Below are positions 24,101 through 35,242 of a DNA stretch of 64,000 nt, in pieces. Every line of letters begins with the position of its first letter. Positions within the stretch are counted from its first letter, which is position 1. A program made the translations under genes and the position numbers. The notes under the pieces were generated by a model. The model saw only the letters and a list, made by a program, of their open reading frames with translations, was not told the DNA's origin and made no database searches. Source of the DNA: Nicotiana tabacum (Eukaryota > Streptophyta > Magnoliopsida > Solanales > Solanaceae); contig NC_134085.1 of assembly GCF_000715075.1 (NCBI RefSeq), forward strand, positions 150,998,178 to 151,062,177. The letters are read 5' to 3'.

Positions 24101-27100
24101 TGTTAACCTCGACGGTTTGGATTAATCAACGCCAAACGACGTCGTTTTGATTTTATCGAATTGGACTGGATGGAGAGATGGTTCTGGGTCTGGGTCGAAA
24201 ACTGACTTGGGCCGAAGTTTGGGTTTAAATTTGAGATAAGCCCAATTTGTTCTTGTTTGTTTTCTTCTTTGTAATTTTGTGTTTTTATTTTTTTCTGATT
24301 TTATACAATTGCAACAATTAAAATAAAGTCCTAATATATTTCAAAACTAAACTAATTAAATTCTAAAATTATTTAAAACCTATTTTACGCCAAATTTATG
24401 ATTAAAACAATTAAAATGTGAAAGTGAGCTATTTGTAATTTTTCATGTTTGGTTCTAAAACAAATTAACCCCTAATTGATCCTAAAAATATAAAATTATA
24501 TCCTAAATGTCACACCTCCTTTTTCCGCTCCCGCGAGGGGCGTAGGAGTTTTTCTAATTAAAGGACAATCAAAACGGGATTGGTTTGTTTATTTCAGAGT
24601 CGCCACTTGGGAGATTTAGGGTGTCCCAAGTCACCAATTTTAATCCCGAATCGAGGAAAAGAATGACTCCATATTACTGTCTGCGTACCAGAAATCCGGA
24701 TAAGGAATTCTGTTAACCCGGGAGAAGTTGTTAGGCATTCCCGAATTCCGTGGTTCTAGCACGGTCACTCAACTGTCATATTCGGCTTATTTATCTGATT
24801 TTAATACAAATATGAACTTATGTGTCAATTTTAACTTTTTACCACTTTATTATTATTATTTTAAAAGGATGTGAACATTGTTTAAAATATGTCTTTGGAT
24901 TACGTCACATGAAATGCACCCGCAATCCGAAACACATTTTTATTCAATGTTTTGGGATTTGGATTTGGGTCGCATGAAATGCACACCCGAGTTTAAGAAG
25001 GTAAGCTTATTAAAATGCGCGCCTGAAGCAATTAACGTATTATTATTTCTGGGTAAGGCCGTGGAATTTTGCTAAACGGCTCATCTCAAAGTCTAATTAA
25101 TTTTAATTAAACATTTATCGAGGGCCCCATAATTTTGTATTTTTATTCGGCGAGGCTCGTCTCATTTATTTTTAAAAGACAATCCTAAAATGCCTACATT
25201 ATTCTCTATTAAATTTGTCTCTACAAAATAAAATAAAAAATATCTTAATTTATTTACATGCTGAAATCAACCAATAATATTTAATTAAACAACATTCCTC
25301 CAAGTTCCAAAATGGTCTATTTTGATAAACTAACGTGCTTTTTGAGACATGGTAATCATCCAACAATAGCGAATTAACTAGACGAAGTTACTACACCATT
25401 TATTTATTTTAGGCAATATATAGATAGTTCGTCCGTTAAGCTATCATCCGATGTTTCACTATATATATTAAACAGCTACATGATTCTGATTAGAGTAAGC
25501 TAAACAATTTATATATACAAATAAAATTTAGAATATAATTAAAATAAATCTGAAACTTCAACTCTTCATTTTCGTATTTATGCTACATGTTTCAGTTTAC
25601 AATAACCAGCGAGTCAGTTGTGTACCTGATATTGGAAGCAAAAGAAAATGAAGATGAGAATCAGCAGCAATAATAACAATATAGCACAGCAACAACAGTC
25701 CAGCAACAGTAATAACCCAGGAATAGACCGGTGGAGTAGTAATCCCAAAACAAAAGCTTCAAGCTCTTATGAAACAACCAACAATTAATGCTGATTTCAA
25801 AACAATGAATGAAAGCAGAAGATTTTTTTAGTTTTTTTTATTTGAAAGTTTAAATATTTTTCGGAATTTTTCTTTCTCTTTTAAATATTCAGCCCTTTTT
25901 TCTCTGTCCCTTTTTTTTCTGTCTATTCTCTCTATTCTTATTCTCCTATTTCAGATTCGTTGCCCCCCTCTTATTCTGATTAAGACCTCTATATATATCC
26001 CATCCCAGAATCCTTTAATCAATTTAAATCAACCCATATTCTCCTACCAAACTCATTATCTTCCCACTCATCTCCCACTATATTAAACTAACATATCAAA
26101 CCAAACCATCATATTTTGTCCCCCATGCCTAACATAAATAATTACCATATTCCCCTCCACTACATTTTGTCTTGTCCCCCATTCAATTAAACAATAATAT
26201 CAAAACCCACCCCATTACATTTTGTCCCCTATGCTTAACATAAAGAATTACAAAATGTTCAATTACCAAACTACCCCTCTGACCTTATTGCAATTACCAA
26301 ACTACCCATGAACGTACTGCAAATTACCAAACTACCCCCATCAGCTATAACAATCAATTAATCAAACTTAACCAAAATATAGACAATATGATCAATTTCT
26401 AACAATGTTCAAACAACAAATCATATGAACAACAAATCACATGAACACAAATTGAACCACAAAGAACAACTAAAATTTGATTGAACAATATTTTTAGCAA
26501 CATACAAACCTATTTTCAGATTCAACAACAACAACAAGCTTTATTCAAACTTCGAATTAAACTTAAACAAAACAAATAAACATATTCAAATCACTAATCT
26601 TCAAATAATCAATAAAATCAAATCCAACAAAATTATAACAAAGATACATGATCCAAAAATTAAAACCAAAACATAACTTCACATTAAATTACTAAATTAA
26701 AAGCGAACTTCAATCAAAGATGAACATGAATTAAATTTATTTTTTAAACAACAAAACATGATGGATTCACATGATTTAAACAATGTTAACAATTTCTGAA
26801 AATACATAAAACACATGAAACAAATTGAAGAAATAATTAATTTAAACTTCAATTTGAATCTAACAAACATCAAACTAACAATTCCTTTTTTTACAAAAAT
26901 GAATAAAATTAACATGAAATAAACATGAAAAACAACTAATTAATTTCCCATTTGAATCTGAAAATTAAATTAACAAAACACATGAACAAACTAAAAAATT
27001 AATTCAAACGATAGACATGAACAAAACAAGGATCGAACATTTATCGATTTTTACTTCGAGAAATATCAAAACGAAATATGGATAAAAAACTCAAAAAACC

Positions 27101-28616
27101 AACTAACCGGAAATGAACAACGACGAACTCGATTGTAAACAAATCTGTCCGGGCCTCGACTCAACCAAAGACCTTCGAACTTTGACGAGACGAAGAAGAC
27201 GAAGCAACAAAAGGCTGGACGAAGAACAGTAGAAGCCAAAGCAGAAACGTGCAGCCAGCAGCAACAATGGTCGACGCAGCTGTGCGTGCTCGTCCATGGC
27301 GGAGAAGAAGACGAAGCAGCGGCGGCACAGTAGCAGCTGAAGACAGCGACGTGAGCAGCAGCAGTAGAACGGCATAGTAGTGATGGTCGACGGACTGTGG
27401 TGAAGCAGTAGCATCTCGTCGAACTCAAACTCGATGAAGAAAAATGAAGCAGGCAGCTGTGGGGTTCGTTTGGATGCAGCGAGGGGGAAAATGAAGCAGA
27501 AGGTAGTCGTAGATGGTCGACGCAGAAAGCAACAACGTTTGGGGAAGATGAAAGCAGATATAACAGCAGCATGAAGTGAGGAAGAAGAAGCAGCAACGTG
27601 GGTTAGAGCTCGACGAAGACGATGAAGCAAAGGCAACGATGGTTAGAGCTCGACGAAGATGATGAAGCCAAAACAACGATGGTGTTATGGTGGAGCTGGG
27701 GGCGGCATGGTCGCAACTGGGGACGACGCTAGGAGGAGGCTGGTACGGGCAGCCATGGATGGGGTGTTTTGGAGCTTGAGGAAGAAGAAGAAAAATGAGG
27801 GGGGGGTGGCGGAGTGGTTTAGTGTTTTAGGGTTTTCTTCTTTTTTTTTTTTTTTTTTTTGTGTTGTTTTATGAAATGTAAGATAATAGGGGTGTTGGGT
27901 TATGGACTGGGTCGACTCAGTTCGAAATGGACTGGGTCGTTTGGGAAGATTGGGTCTTTTTTTGGGCATGTGGTTGAAATAGAAGAAGAGGCCCAATTCC
28001 GACTTTCTTTATATTTTTGCTCTCTTTTCTTCTTTTATTTTTCTAAAACTAAATTATAAAAATACTTAACTTATTATTAAGAACTAAATTAAGTTATAAA
28101 AGCGCAAATTAACTCCCAATAACAATTAACGCACAATTAAGTAATAATTAAGCATAAAATTGTATATTTGGACATTAAATGCTAAAAATGCAAAAGATGC
28201 TTATATTTGTAATTTTTAATTTTTGTAAAACAAATTTAATTACTAACAATTATGTAATTAAATCCTACATGCAAAATGCGATATATTTTTGTATTTTTAA
28301 TAATTTAACAAATAAACATGCACAGATAAACATACAAATAATTACACAAAAATACCACAAAATTGCACACCAAGAAAAATCATTTAATTTTTGAATTTTT
28401 TGGGAGTAATTCTCATATAGGGCAAAAATCACGTGCTTACACTAAATGCAAATGCATATTTTTTGTATCTTATATGAATTAACATGCACAAATAAAAATG
28501 CAACCATTATCAGAAAATGATACCAAAATGCACAAAAAATTGTAAAAATAAAGAAAAATTATTTTGTTGGAATTTTGGGAATTATTCATATATAGGGCAA
28601 AAATCACGTGCTCACA
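21167..28616 (-). mobile_element. Element E (Ogre-like) 3' LTR, interrupted by solo LTR G
   Basis: On the plus strand it begins TGTCACACCTCCTTTTTC and ends CACGTGCTCACA. Removing G and its duplicated CTAAA leaves 3,511 bp, against 3,510 bp for the 5' LTR at 57819-61328. The PPT directly to the right (28617-28631) marks it as the 3' LTR of a minus-strand element. ACGAC (21162-21166) and ACGAC (61329-61333) are E's TSD inside element D. Total E length without nested insertions is about 19.6 kb, normal for Ogre-type elements. Confidence 0.93.
24508..28441 (-). mobile_element. Solo LTR G (Ogre-like), 3,934 bp
   Basis: It begins TGTCACACC and ends GTGCTTACA, flanked by CTAAA at 24503-24507 and 28442-28446. 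E's other LTR at about 61146-61170 shows the empty site (TATCCTAAATGCAAATGC), which proves insertion. No internal region remains, so it is the product of recombination between two LTRs. It is in the same orientation as E and closer in sequence to the LTRs of element F. Its GC-richer middle (about 27180-27840) holds overlapping Ser/Leu/Cys-rich minus-strand frames that are not genes. A minus-strand TATAAAG lies at 28007-28013. Confidence 0.95.
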
Positions 28617-28631
28617 ACTGCCCCTCTTTGC
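28617..28631 (-). other. Element E polypurine tract
   Basis: The minus strand reads GCAAAGAGGGGCAGT immediately before the LTR start TGTGAGCACG. Element F has the equivalent tract at 43121-43135. Confidence 0.88.
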
Positions 28632-28754
28632 TTGGAAACATGAAATGTTTTCGGGCAAAGATAAGTGAGCAAATACGAGCAATTTTTGCCTGTTTGGAAA
28701 TTCCGTGTGAAGCATTGTTTGAAAAGCTCGACCGTTCCCTGCTTCAGAGGTTGC

Positions 28755-28793
28755 CTACATATCCTGGGCTAAACAGGAATCAGGTCAGTGTAG
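28755..28793 (-). ncRNA. Two-stem hairpin motif, copy 1 (E, next to PPT)
   Basis: Plus-strand layout: outer CTACAT (28755-28760) pairs with GTGTAG (28788-28793), and inner TCCTG (28762-28766) pairs with CAGGA (28774-28778). Here the outer stem is CTACA/TGTAG where most copies have CTACG/CGTAG, so both sides changed together. The label is for a predicted RNA or DNA structure, not a proven RNA gene. Confidence 0.6.
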
Positions 28794-29106
28794 TTCGGGA
28801 ATGTCTGGTAGCTGGGACTACCAGGAGCTGTGATTTCACTACGATTGCTGTTGCTGCTGCTTTCTGACTTCCCTTATTACACCGTGTAAAAATAAAAGAA
28901 GCTAAACTATCTATGCGCTATGAATTACAAAAGTCCTATCTAGATTCTTCAAACTTGCTCTTGTACTTCCTCGTTGCCTTGTTGTCTTGTGTTGTCTTGT
29001 TTCCTCATTGTCTTGTGTTTTCTCGATAAAATTTCCTGTTGCTATTTCGCCTGGTTAACTGAGATGCTGTTCCCTCTCTCCAAACTGCTGAACTTGAGTA
29101 ATCTTG

Positions 29107-30185
29107 AACTCGAATGTATTCCTCTGTTATCCAGGCGGGCTTCTGATTGCTGAACTTGAACTTGGAAATACTCCTCTATTATCCAGGCGGGCTCCTGACT
29201 TCACAGAAATATACAAAACGAAGAAAACTTTCTGCCCCAGTTTGGAAACTGGGCACACGTTACCAGATATTCCTGACTGCGACTACCTAAAAATTTAGCA
29301 CTTCCATTTTCCCGGCGGGCTCCTGACTTCGCCTACTTAAAAATTTAACACCTCCATTCTCCAGGCGGGCTCCTGACTTCGACTACTTAAAAATTTAACA
29401 CCTCCATTCTCCAGGCGGGCTCCTGACTTCGACTACTTAAAAATTTAATACCTCCATTCTTCAGGCGGGCTCCTGACTTTGACTGCTTAAAATATTTAAC
29501 ACCTCCATTCTCCAGGTGGGCTCCTGACTTCAACTACTTAAAAATTTAACACCTCCATTCTCCAGGCGGGATCCTAACTTCGAATACACAAAGAAATTGA
29601 TTGAAAACTAAAATCTGAATTGTGTTACCTCTGTTCTTCAGGCGGGCTCCTGATTGCTAAAATTGAATTGTATGTCTCTATTCTCCAGACGGACTCCTGA
29701 TTGCTGAAATTCAAAATGCGTGTCTCTGTTCTCCAGGAGGACTCCTGACTTTTAAAATTTAAACTGTATGTCTCCGTTCTTCAGGCGGACTCCTGACACC
29801 AAACTTAAAAAGTATGTCTATGTTCTCCAGGCGGACTCCTGACTTCAACAAAATAATTAACCAACAGAAATTTTTTGTCCCAGTTTGGAAGCTGGGTGTA
29901 TGGGTGAGTGTTAAACTGAATCATATTATCACATATTACTAAGAATTGAAAGCTAAATCCTATTATCCAGGGAAGTCCTGACAACTCCTCATAATTACAA
30001 ACCTAAAGTATTACTCTCACTATATCATGTTATCTACAAGGGTTTAAACTACATCCTTTTATCCAGGAAGATCCCGTCAACTCCAAATAATTATGAACCT
30101 AAGGTGTTACTTCTCACTATACCATGTTATCTTATCCGGTTATTTGAATTATGTCCCTATTATCCAGGAAGGTCCTGACAACTTG
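29107..30185. repeat. Mini-hairpin tandem array in E 3' UTR
   Basis: About 13 copies of a core like CAGGCGGGCTCCTG recur every 47-76 bp (about 126 bp at one gap). Between 29281 and 29580 the unit is a regular 50 bp. The core is an inverted repeat, CAGG-CGGGCT-CCTG. Variants further right include CAGGA-GGAC-TCCTG (about 29732) and CAGGA-AGG-TCCTG (about 30161). No spacers of unrelated sequence separate the units. Confidence 0.85.
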
Positions 30186-31488
30186 CATTTTATCCTAAAC
30201 ATGCAAACTTTGCAACCAAATTATATTCCCCTACGCTATTCATGATTATCTCGTATTTAATCAAACCGCACTTTGCGGTCAAACTTGATTACTGGTTGCT
30301 TTCCCTTTATAGAGAATTCCTCCTGAACAACCAACTTTCTGCCCCTGTTCCAATCAAAGAAAATTCTGTTAGTTTAAAATGGTGGTTAGTTGATGACATT
30401 CTTGCTGAAAAATCCTTCCCCTGCATTGCCTTGTGTTGACTGACCTCCACGCACTGACCCTGAACCACTTGACTTTCTGAACAACTTTTAAATTCCCCGA
30501 CCTCTGGCGACCTAAATGTTTTACACTCATGCTGTTATTTCGCTTTTCTGACCCTTTTGTTTGAACCTTTGTATTTCCCACAACATCTCCCAATCATTTT
30601 ACCGATGAACTTCCGTTAATTCCCTGTATTCCATTTTACATCATGTTGTTTTTGACATGCTCTGACCACATTGTACTTTATAATTCCGGAAGCTGGTAGT
30701 GAGCCTTGAGATCCTTTCCCACGTGCCTTTGAACATAACTAACATTAGAACATTTAGACAAACAAAACCCCCAAAAGAGAATGAAATGCAATGGTTTTAC
30801 GGGTTAATGATAAGAATAATCCAAAACCGGATGACTACTAAAAATGAAGTGAAGAAAACTTATCTGACCGGAACAACTGACGCCAATGGTCATGACATGC
30901 ATTTCGGACTAATCGACCCAACCGATCCACTAAAACAACTCTCAATTGCCATACCTCATTGCTCAGAACTTCCATCAATTGTTTGAATTACCCAGACGTT
31001 AACCTTGTTTTCCTGCAGTACCACACAACGGTTTCCATCAATAGACCTTTCTCAATTTGCCATCTCTCAACTCACTTTCGCCTTGAGGTGCCCGTGAAGG
31101 TTTTCACCACTAAGACTCTCTCATTTTATTTTCTCTCAGCTCCCGTCGCCTTACGGTGCCCGTGAAGGTTTTCACCAATAAGACTCTCTCATTTTTACTT
31201 TTGTTCTTTCTTGCTTGAACCAGAGTGTTGCCACTGCTACGAATTACCGCTACCTGCTCGACCTGGCATTTCTTAGGAATTGATCAGAAGGTCTTTCTTT
31301 AGACCGTAATGTAGGATTTTGGATTGGGTTAGAAAGAAAGGTATAAAAGGCTCAAAACAATTCAAATGGGTTTAAATTACAACTCTCGGAATCCAATTTT
31401 CACAACAATCACAACTTCTGCCCCAGTTTCTTGCTTGAGGATTTTTGGATTTTTATTTTGGTATGACTGAACCTCGGAGTAAGGCTGC

Positions 31489-31521
31489 CTACGTACCCTT
31501 TCGGGATCAAGTCAAACGTAG
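31489..31521 (-). ncRNA. Two-stem hairpin motif, copy 2 (E, after pol)
   Basis: Outer CTACGT (31489-31494) pairs perfectly with ACGTAG (31516-31521). The inner stem is CCC/GGG with loop TTTC. A polypyrimidine block follows at 31540-31735. Confidence 0.6.
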
Positions 31522-31910
31522 TTCACTGTATCATAGTTACCTTTGTTGTTGTGTTTTTTTTATTTCTTTTTCTCTCTTTTCTTCTTATTTTCCTTATTTT
31601 CCTTCACTTTTCATTTTTCTTCCCCTTTTTTTTGTTTTTGTTTTTTATTTTTTTTTTTATTTTTTTTCTTTTTCCTTCTTCTTTCTTTTTTTCTCTTTTC
31701 TTTTTCCTTTGCTTTCTTTTGTTTTTTTTATGTTCGGCACCTGTGTTCCTTGATAGTGTCATTGATTCCAAAAGAGGGATATGAAAAATAAGCAAGGCTC
31801 AAAGGGAATGACAAGGGATAAAAGTGTTTGGATAGCAGGATAAAACGCCTTCGTCATTTCAATCTTTAAGATATGCCAAATACAAATAGATATATTCAAA
31901 AATAAAGAAA

Positions 31911-34424
31911 TCATACATAATATCTCTTGACTGCATCGGAATTGATGGCCATTTCTATACATTTTCCTTCTACATCTATCAAATACAATGCCCCGTTAGA
32001 CAACACTCTGGTTACTACAAATGGTCCCTGCCAGTTTGGGGCAAATTTTCCTTTTGCTTCAGCCCAATGAGGCAAAATCCGCCTTAGTACTAACTGTCCG
32101 ACTTTGAATTTCCTTGGATGCACTTTCTTGTTGTATGCTCTTGCCATTATTCGTTGGTACAGTTGACCATGACACACTGATGCCAATCTTTTCTCATCAA
32201 TCAAACTCAACTGCTCAAGGCGGCTTTTCACCTATTCATCATCATCGATCTCAGTCTCCGCAACGATTCGCAGAGATGGGATTTCCACCTCTGCAGGTAT
32301 TACTGCCTCGGTGCCATACACCAATGAATAAGGAGTCGCCCCCACCGAGGTACGAACGGTGGTGCGGTATCCTAACAATGCAAAAGGTAATTTCTCATGA
32401 CACTGTCTAGACCCTTCAACCATCTTCCGGAGTATTTTCTTTAAATTCTTATTGGCTGCTTCAACCGCACCATTTGCCTTGGGACGGTATGAAGTAGAAT
32501 GCCTATGGGTAATCTTAAACTGATCACATGTCTCTTTCATCAAATGGCTATTAAGATTAGCTCCATTATCCGTGATGATTACCTTCGGAATCCCAAACCG
32601 ACAGATGATATTTGAGTGCACGAAGTCGACTACAGCTTTCTTAGTCACAGACTTGAATGTTTTAGCTTCCACCCATTTGGTAAAATAGTCCATAGCTACC
32701 AGAATAAACATGTGCCCATTTGACGCTGCTGGATCAATTGGCCCAATAACATCCATGCCCCATGCAACAAAAGGCCATGGTGCGGACATCATATGTAGTT
32801 CTGATGGTGGAGAGTGAATCAAATCTCCATGCACTTGGCACTGATGACATTTACGCACAAAACTGATACAATCCCGCTCTATAGTGAGCCAATAATAACC
32901 TGCTCGGAGAATCTTTTTTGCTAGAACGTACCCACTCATATGCAGTCCACAAACTCCGGAATGTACCTCAGTCATGATAGATGTAGCCTGTCTCGCGTCC
33001 ATGCATCTTAACAATCCGAGATCTGGAGTTCTTTTGTACAACACTCCTCCACTAAAGAAAAACCCGCTTGCCAATCGCCGAATCATTCTTTTCTGATCAC
33101 CGGTGGCCTGTACTGGATACACTCCCATCCTGATGTACTCTTTGATATCATGGAACCACAGCTCGCCGTCGATTTCCTCTTCTATCATATAACAATAAGC
33201 ATGCTGATCACAGACCTGAATCTGCAACGGATCAACATAAGCCTTGTCTGGATGATGCAACATCGACGCCAAAGTAGCCAAAACGTCAGCAACCTCATTA
33301 TGAATCCTTGGAATGTGCCTAAATTCTATAGCCTGAAACCGTTGACAAAGCTCATGCAGACACTGCCGATACAGTATAAGCTTCAAATCCCGTGTTTCCC
33401 ATTCTCCTTGAATTTGGTGTACCAGTAGGTCTGAGTCACCCATGACCAAGACTTCCCATACACACATATCTACAGCTAATCTCAATCCCAATATACACGC
33501 CTCATATTCTTCCATGTTGTTTTTACAGTAGAAACGAAGCCGAGCTGTAACGAGGTAATGCTGACCTGTTTCAGAAATAAGTACCGCTCCTATTCCTACG
33601 CCTTTCATATTTGCAGCCCCATCAAAGAAAAGTTTCCATCCCGGCTTCTCGGCTTGTTCCAATTCATCAATGTGCATCACCTTTTCATCAGGGAAATAAG
33701 TTTTCAAAGGTTCATAATCTTCATCGACGGGGTTCTCAGCCAAATGATCGACTAGTGCCTGTGCTTTCATCGCAGTCCGTGTCACATAGATAATGTCAAA
33801 CTCTATAAGCAAGATCTGCCACTTTGCAAGCCTCCCTGTGGGCATGGGCTTCTGAAAAATATACTTCAACGGGTCCAAGCGAGATATGAGGTAAGTAGTG
33901 TAGGATGACAAATAATGTTTCAACTTCTGTGCCACCCAAGTTAGGGCGCAACATGTCCTCTCCAGATGAGTATACTTAACCTCGTAAGATGTGAACTTCT
34001 TGCTGAGATAGTAGATAGCCTGCTCCTTTCTACCCGTAACATCGTGCTGCCCCAGTACACAGCCGAATGAATTATCCAAAACCGTCAGATATAGAATCAA
34101 AGGCCTCCCTAGTTCTAGCGGGACCAACATGGGTGAGTTCGACAAATACCCCATTATCTTATCAAAAGCCTCCTGACATTCATCAGTCCATTTGACCGCA
34201 ACGTCTTTCTTCAACAATTTGAAAATCGCCTCACAAGTTGTCGTGAGCTGAGCCATGAACCTGTTGATATAGTTCAATCTTCCCAACAAACTCATCACCC
34301 CGATTTTGTTTCTTGGAGGTGGCAATTCCTGAATAGCTTTGATCTTCGACGGGTCTAATTCAATACCCCGCCGGATGACTATAAACCCCAACAACTTCCC
34401 AGATGGCACCCCGAAAGCGCACTT
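31911..34424 (-). pseudogene. pol: Element E pol: RT thumb, two RNase H domains, integrase
   Basis: A 753-residue frame (34493-32232) begins usefully at KCAFGVPSGKLLGF, which is the RT thumb; the fingers and palm with the YxDD motif are absent. A Ty3-type RNase H follows (about residues 130-250), then the second, archaeal-type RNase H typical of the Tat/Ogre lineage (about 286-412; FFDGAA, NMEEYEA, GDSDLLVHQ, HNEVADVLA). Integrase has a zinc finger (H511, H518, C549, C552) and the DDE triad at D581, D642 and E678, with the canonical 35-residue spacing. A TAG at the end of this frame, in place of the family's Trp, splits off the C-terminal 106 residues (32231-31911, GKFAPNWQGPF). The product could not copy RNA. 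Confidence 0.93.
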
Positions 34425-35242
34425 CTGTGTTTGTTCCTCCTCCGTCGAACCCTCGAACACAAATGCTATTTTTGCAGATTCTATCATCATCAATCTTCAA
34501 CTTGTTCAATGTGGACAATGTACAAATATTAGCACTTGACCCGTTATTGATCAGCGCCCGAGTAACTATTGAACCTTCACACTTGACCGTCAAGTAGAGA
34601 GCTTTATTGTGTTCTATGCCTTCCATAGGCAATTCATCATCAGAAAATGCTACCCTGTTTACCTCAAAGATCTTGTTGGCAATTGTCTCCAGATGGCTCA
34701 CTAAAATTTTGTCGGGCACATGAGCTTCATTCAATATCTTCATCAAAGCTCGGCAATGCTCGTCAGAATGGATCAATAATGACAACAACGAAATCTGGGC
34801 CGGTGTTTTTCTCAATTGTTCAACAATGGAATAATCTTGCACTTTCATCTTTTTCAGAAATTCTTCTGCCTCTTCTTCCGTCACAGCCTTTTTGACTAGC
34901 ACTGGATTGTCTTTAGCGCCCCTAGCCTTTCTCAACTCTTCGGGAGCAAAACAACGTCCCGACCGAGTTAGTCCTTGTGCTTCACAACTCTCTTCCTCAA
35001 TTTCCTTTCATTTGTATGTCACCACTACCTTGTCATATTTCCACGGTACAACTTTGCTATCAACCACGGGTAATTGGACTACCGGTTTTATGACAACTGG
35101 TTCTATGTAGGCCCCTTTCACAACAACCACGGGCACAAATGATGACCCTGGTACCACTTACTTGACTAGATCTGGCTTTTTTTGCAGCAACAAATGGTCC
35201 TTTTCCCATTACCAACACTGGCTTATCTTTTATTACTTTTAG
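34425..35242 (-). pseudogene. Element E protease, truncated
   Basis: The frame 34935-34360 contains the retropepsin-like segment ALINNGSSANIC. In relatives the motif reads DNGSS, so the catalytic Asp is replaced by Asn here. About 30 residues later, after VRGFDGGGTNTE, the sequence jumps into RT-thumb coding in another frame (junction about 34424-34440). This means the protease C-terminus and the RT fingers and palm were deleted. The linker 34936-35242, between gag and protease, is recognisable (VVPWKYDKVVVTYK) but has frameshifts and a TGA where Trp is expected. Confidence 0.8.

Larger units (their letters stand above)
28632..31910 (-). other. Element E 3' untranslated region
   Basis: A long noncoding interval between the end of integrase and the PPT. 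It holds a mini-hairpin array (29107-30185), two copies of a two-stem hairpin (28755-28793 and 31489-31521), a polypyrimidine block on the plus strand (31540-31735, so polypurine in the element's sense) and a 67-bp spaced duplication at about 31088-31195 (GTGCCCGTGAAGGTTTTCACC in both copies). Element F shows the same order of landmarks. Confidence 0.8.

Noticed and set aside
27066..27876. Overlapping minus- and plus-strand frames of 70-177 codons in solo LTR G
   Set aside because: They are rich in Ser, Leu and Cys because of trinucleotide-like GC-rich LTR sequence, overlap in several frames, and are not conserved as protein in the LTRs of element F.
31445..31795. Phe/Leu/Ser-rich frames resembling membrane proteins (also 37298-37660, 47270-47470)
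   Set aside because: All are translations of polypyrimidine blocks in noncoding parts of the Ogre elements.
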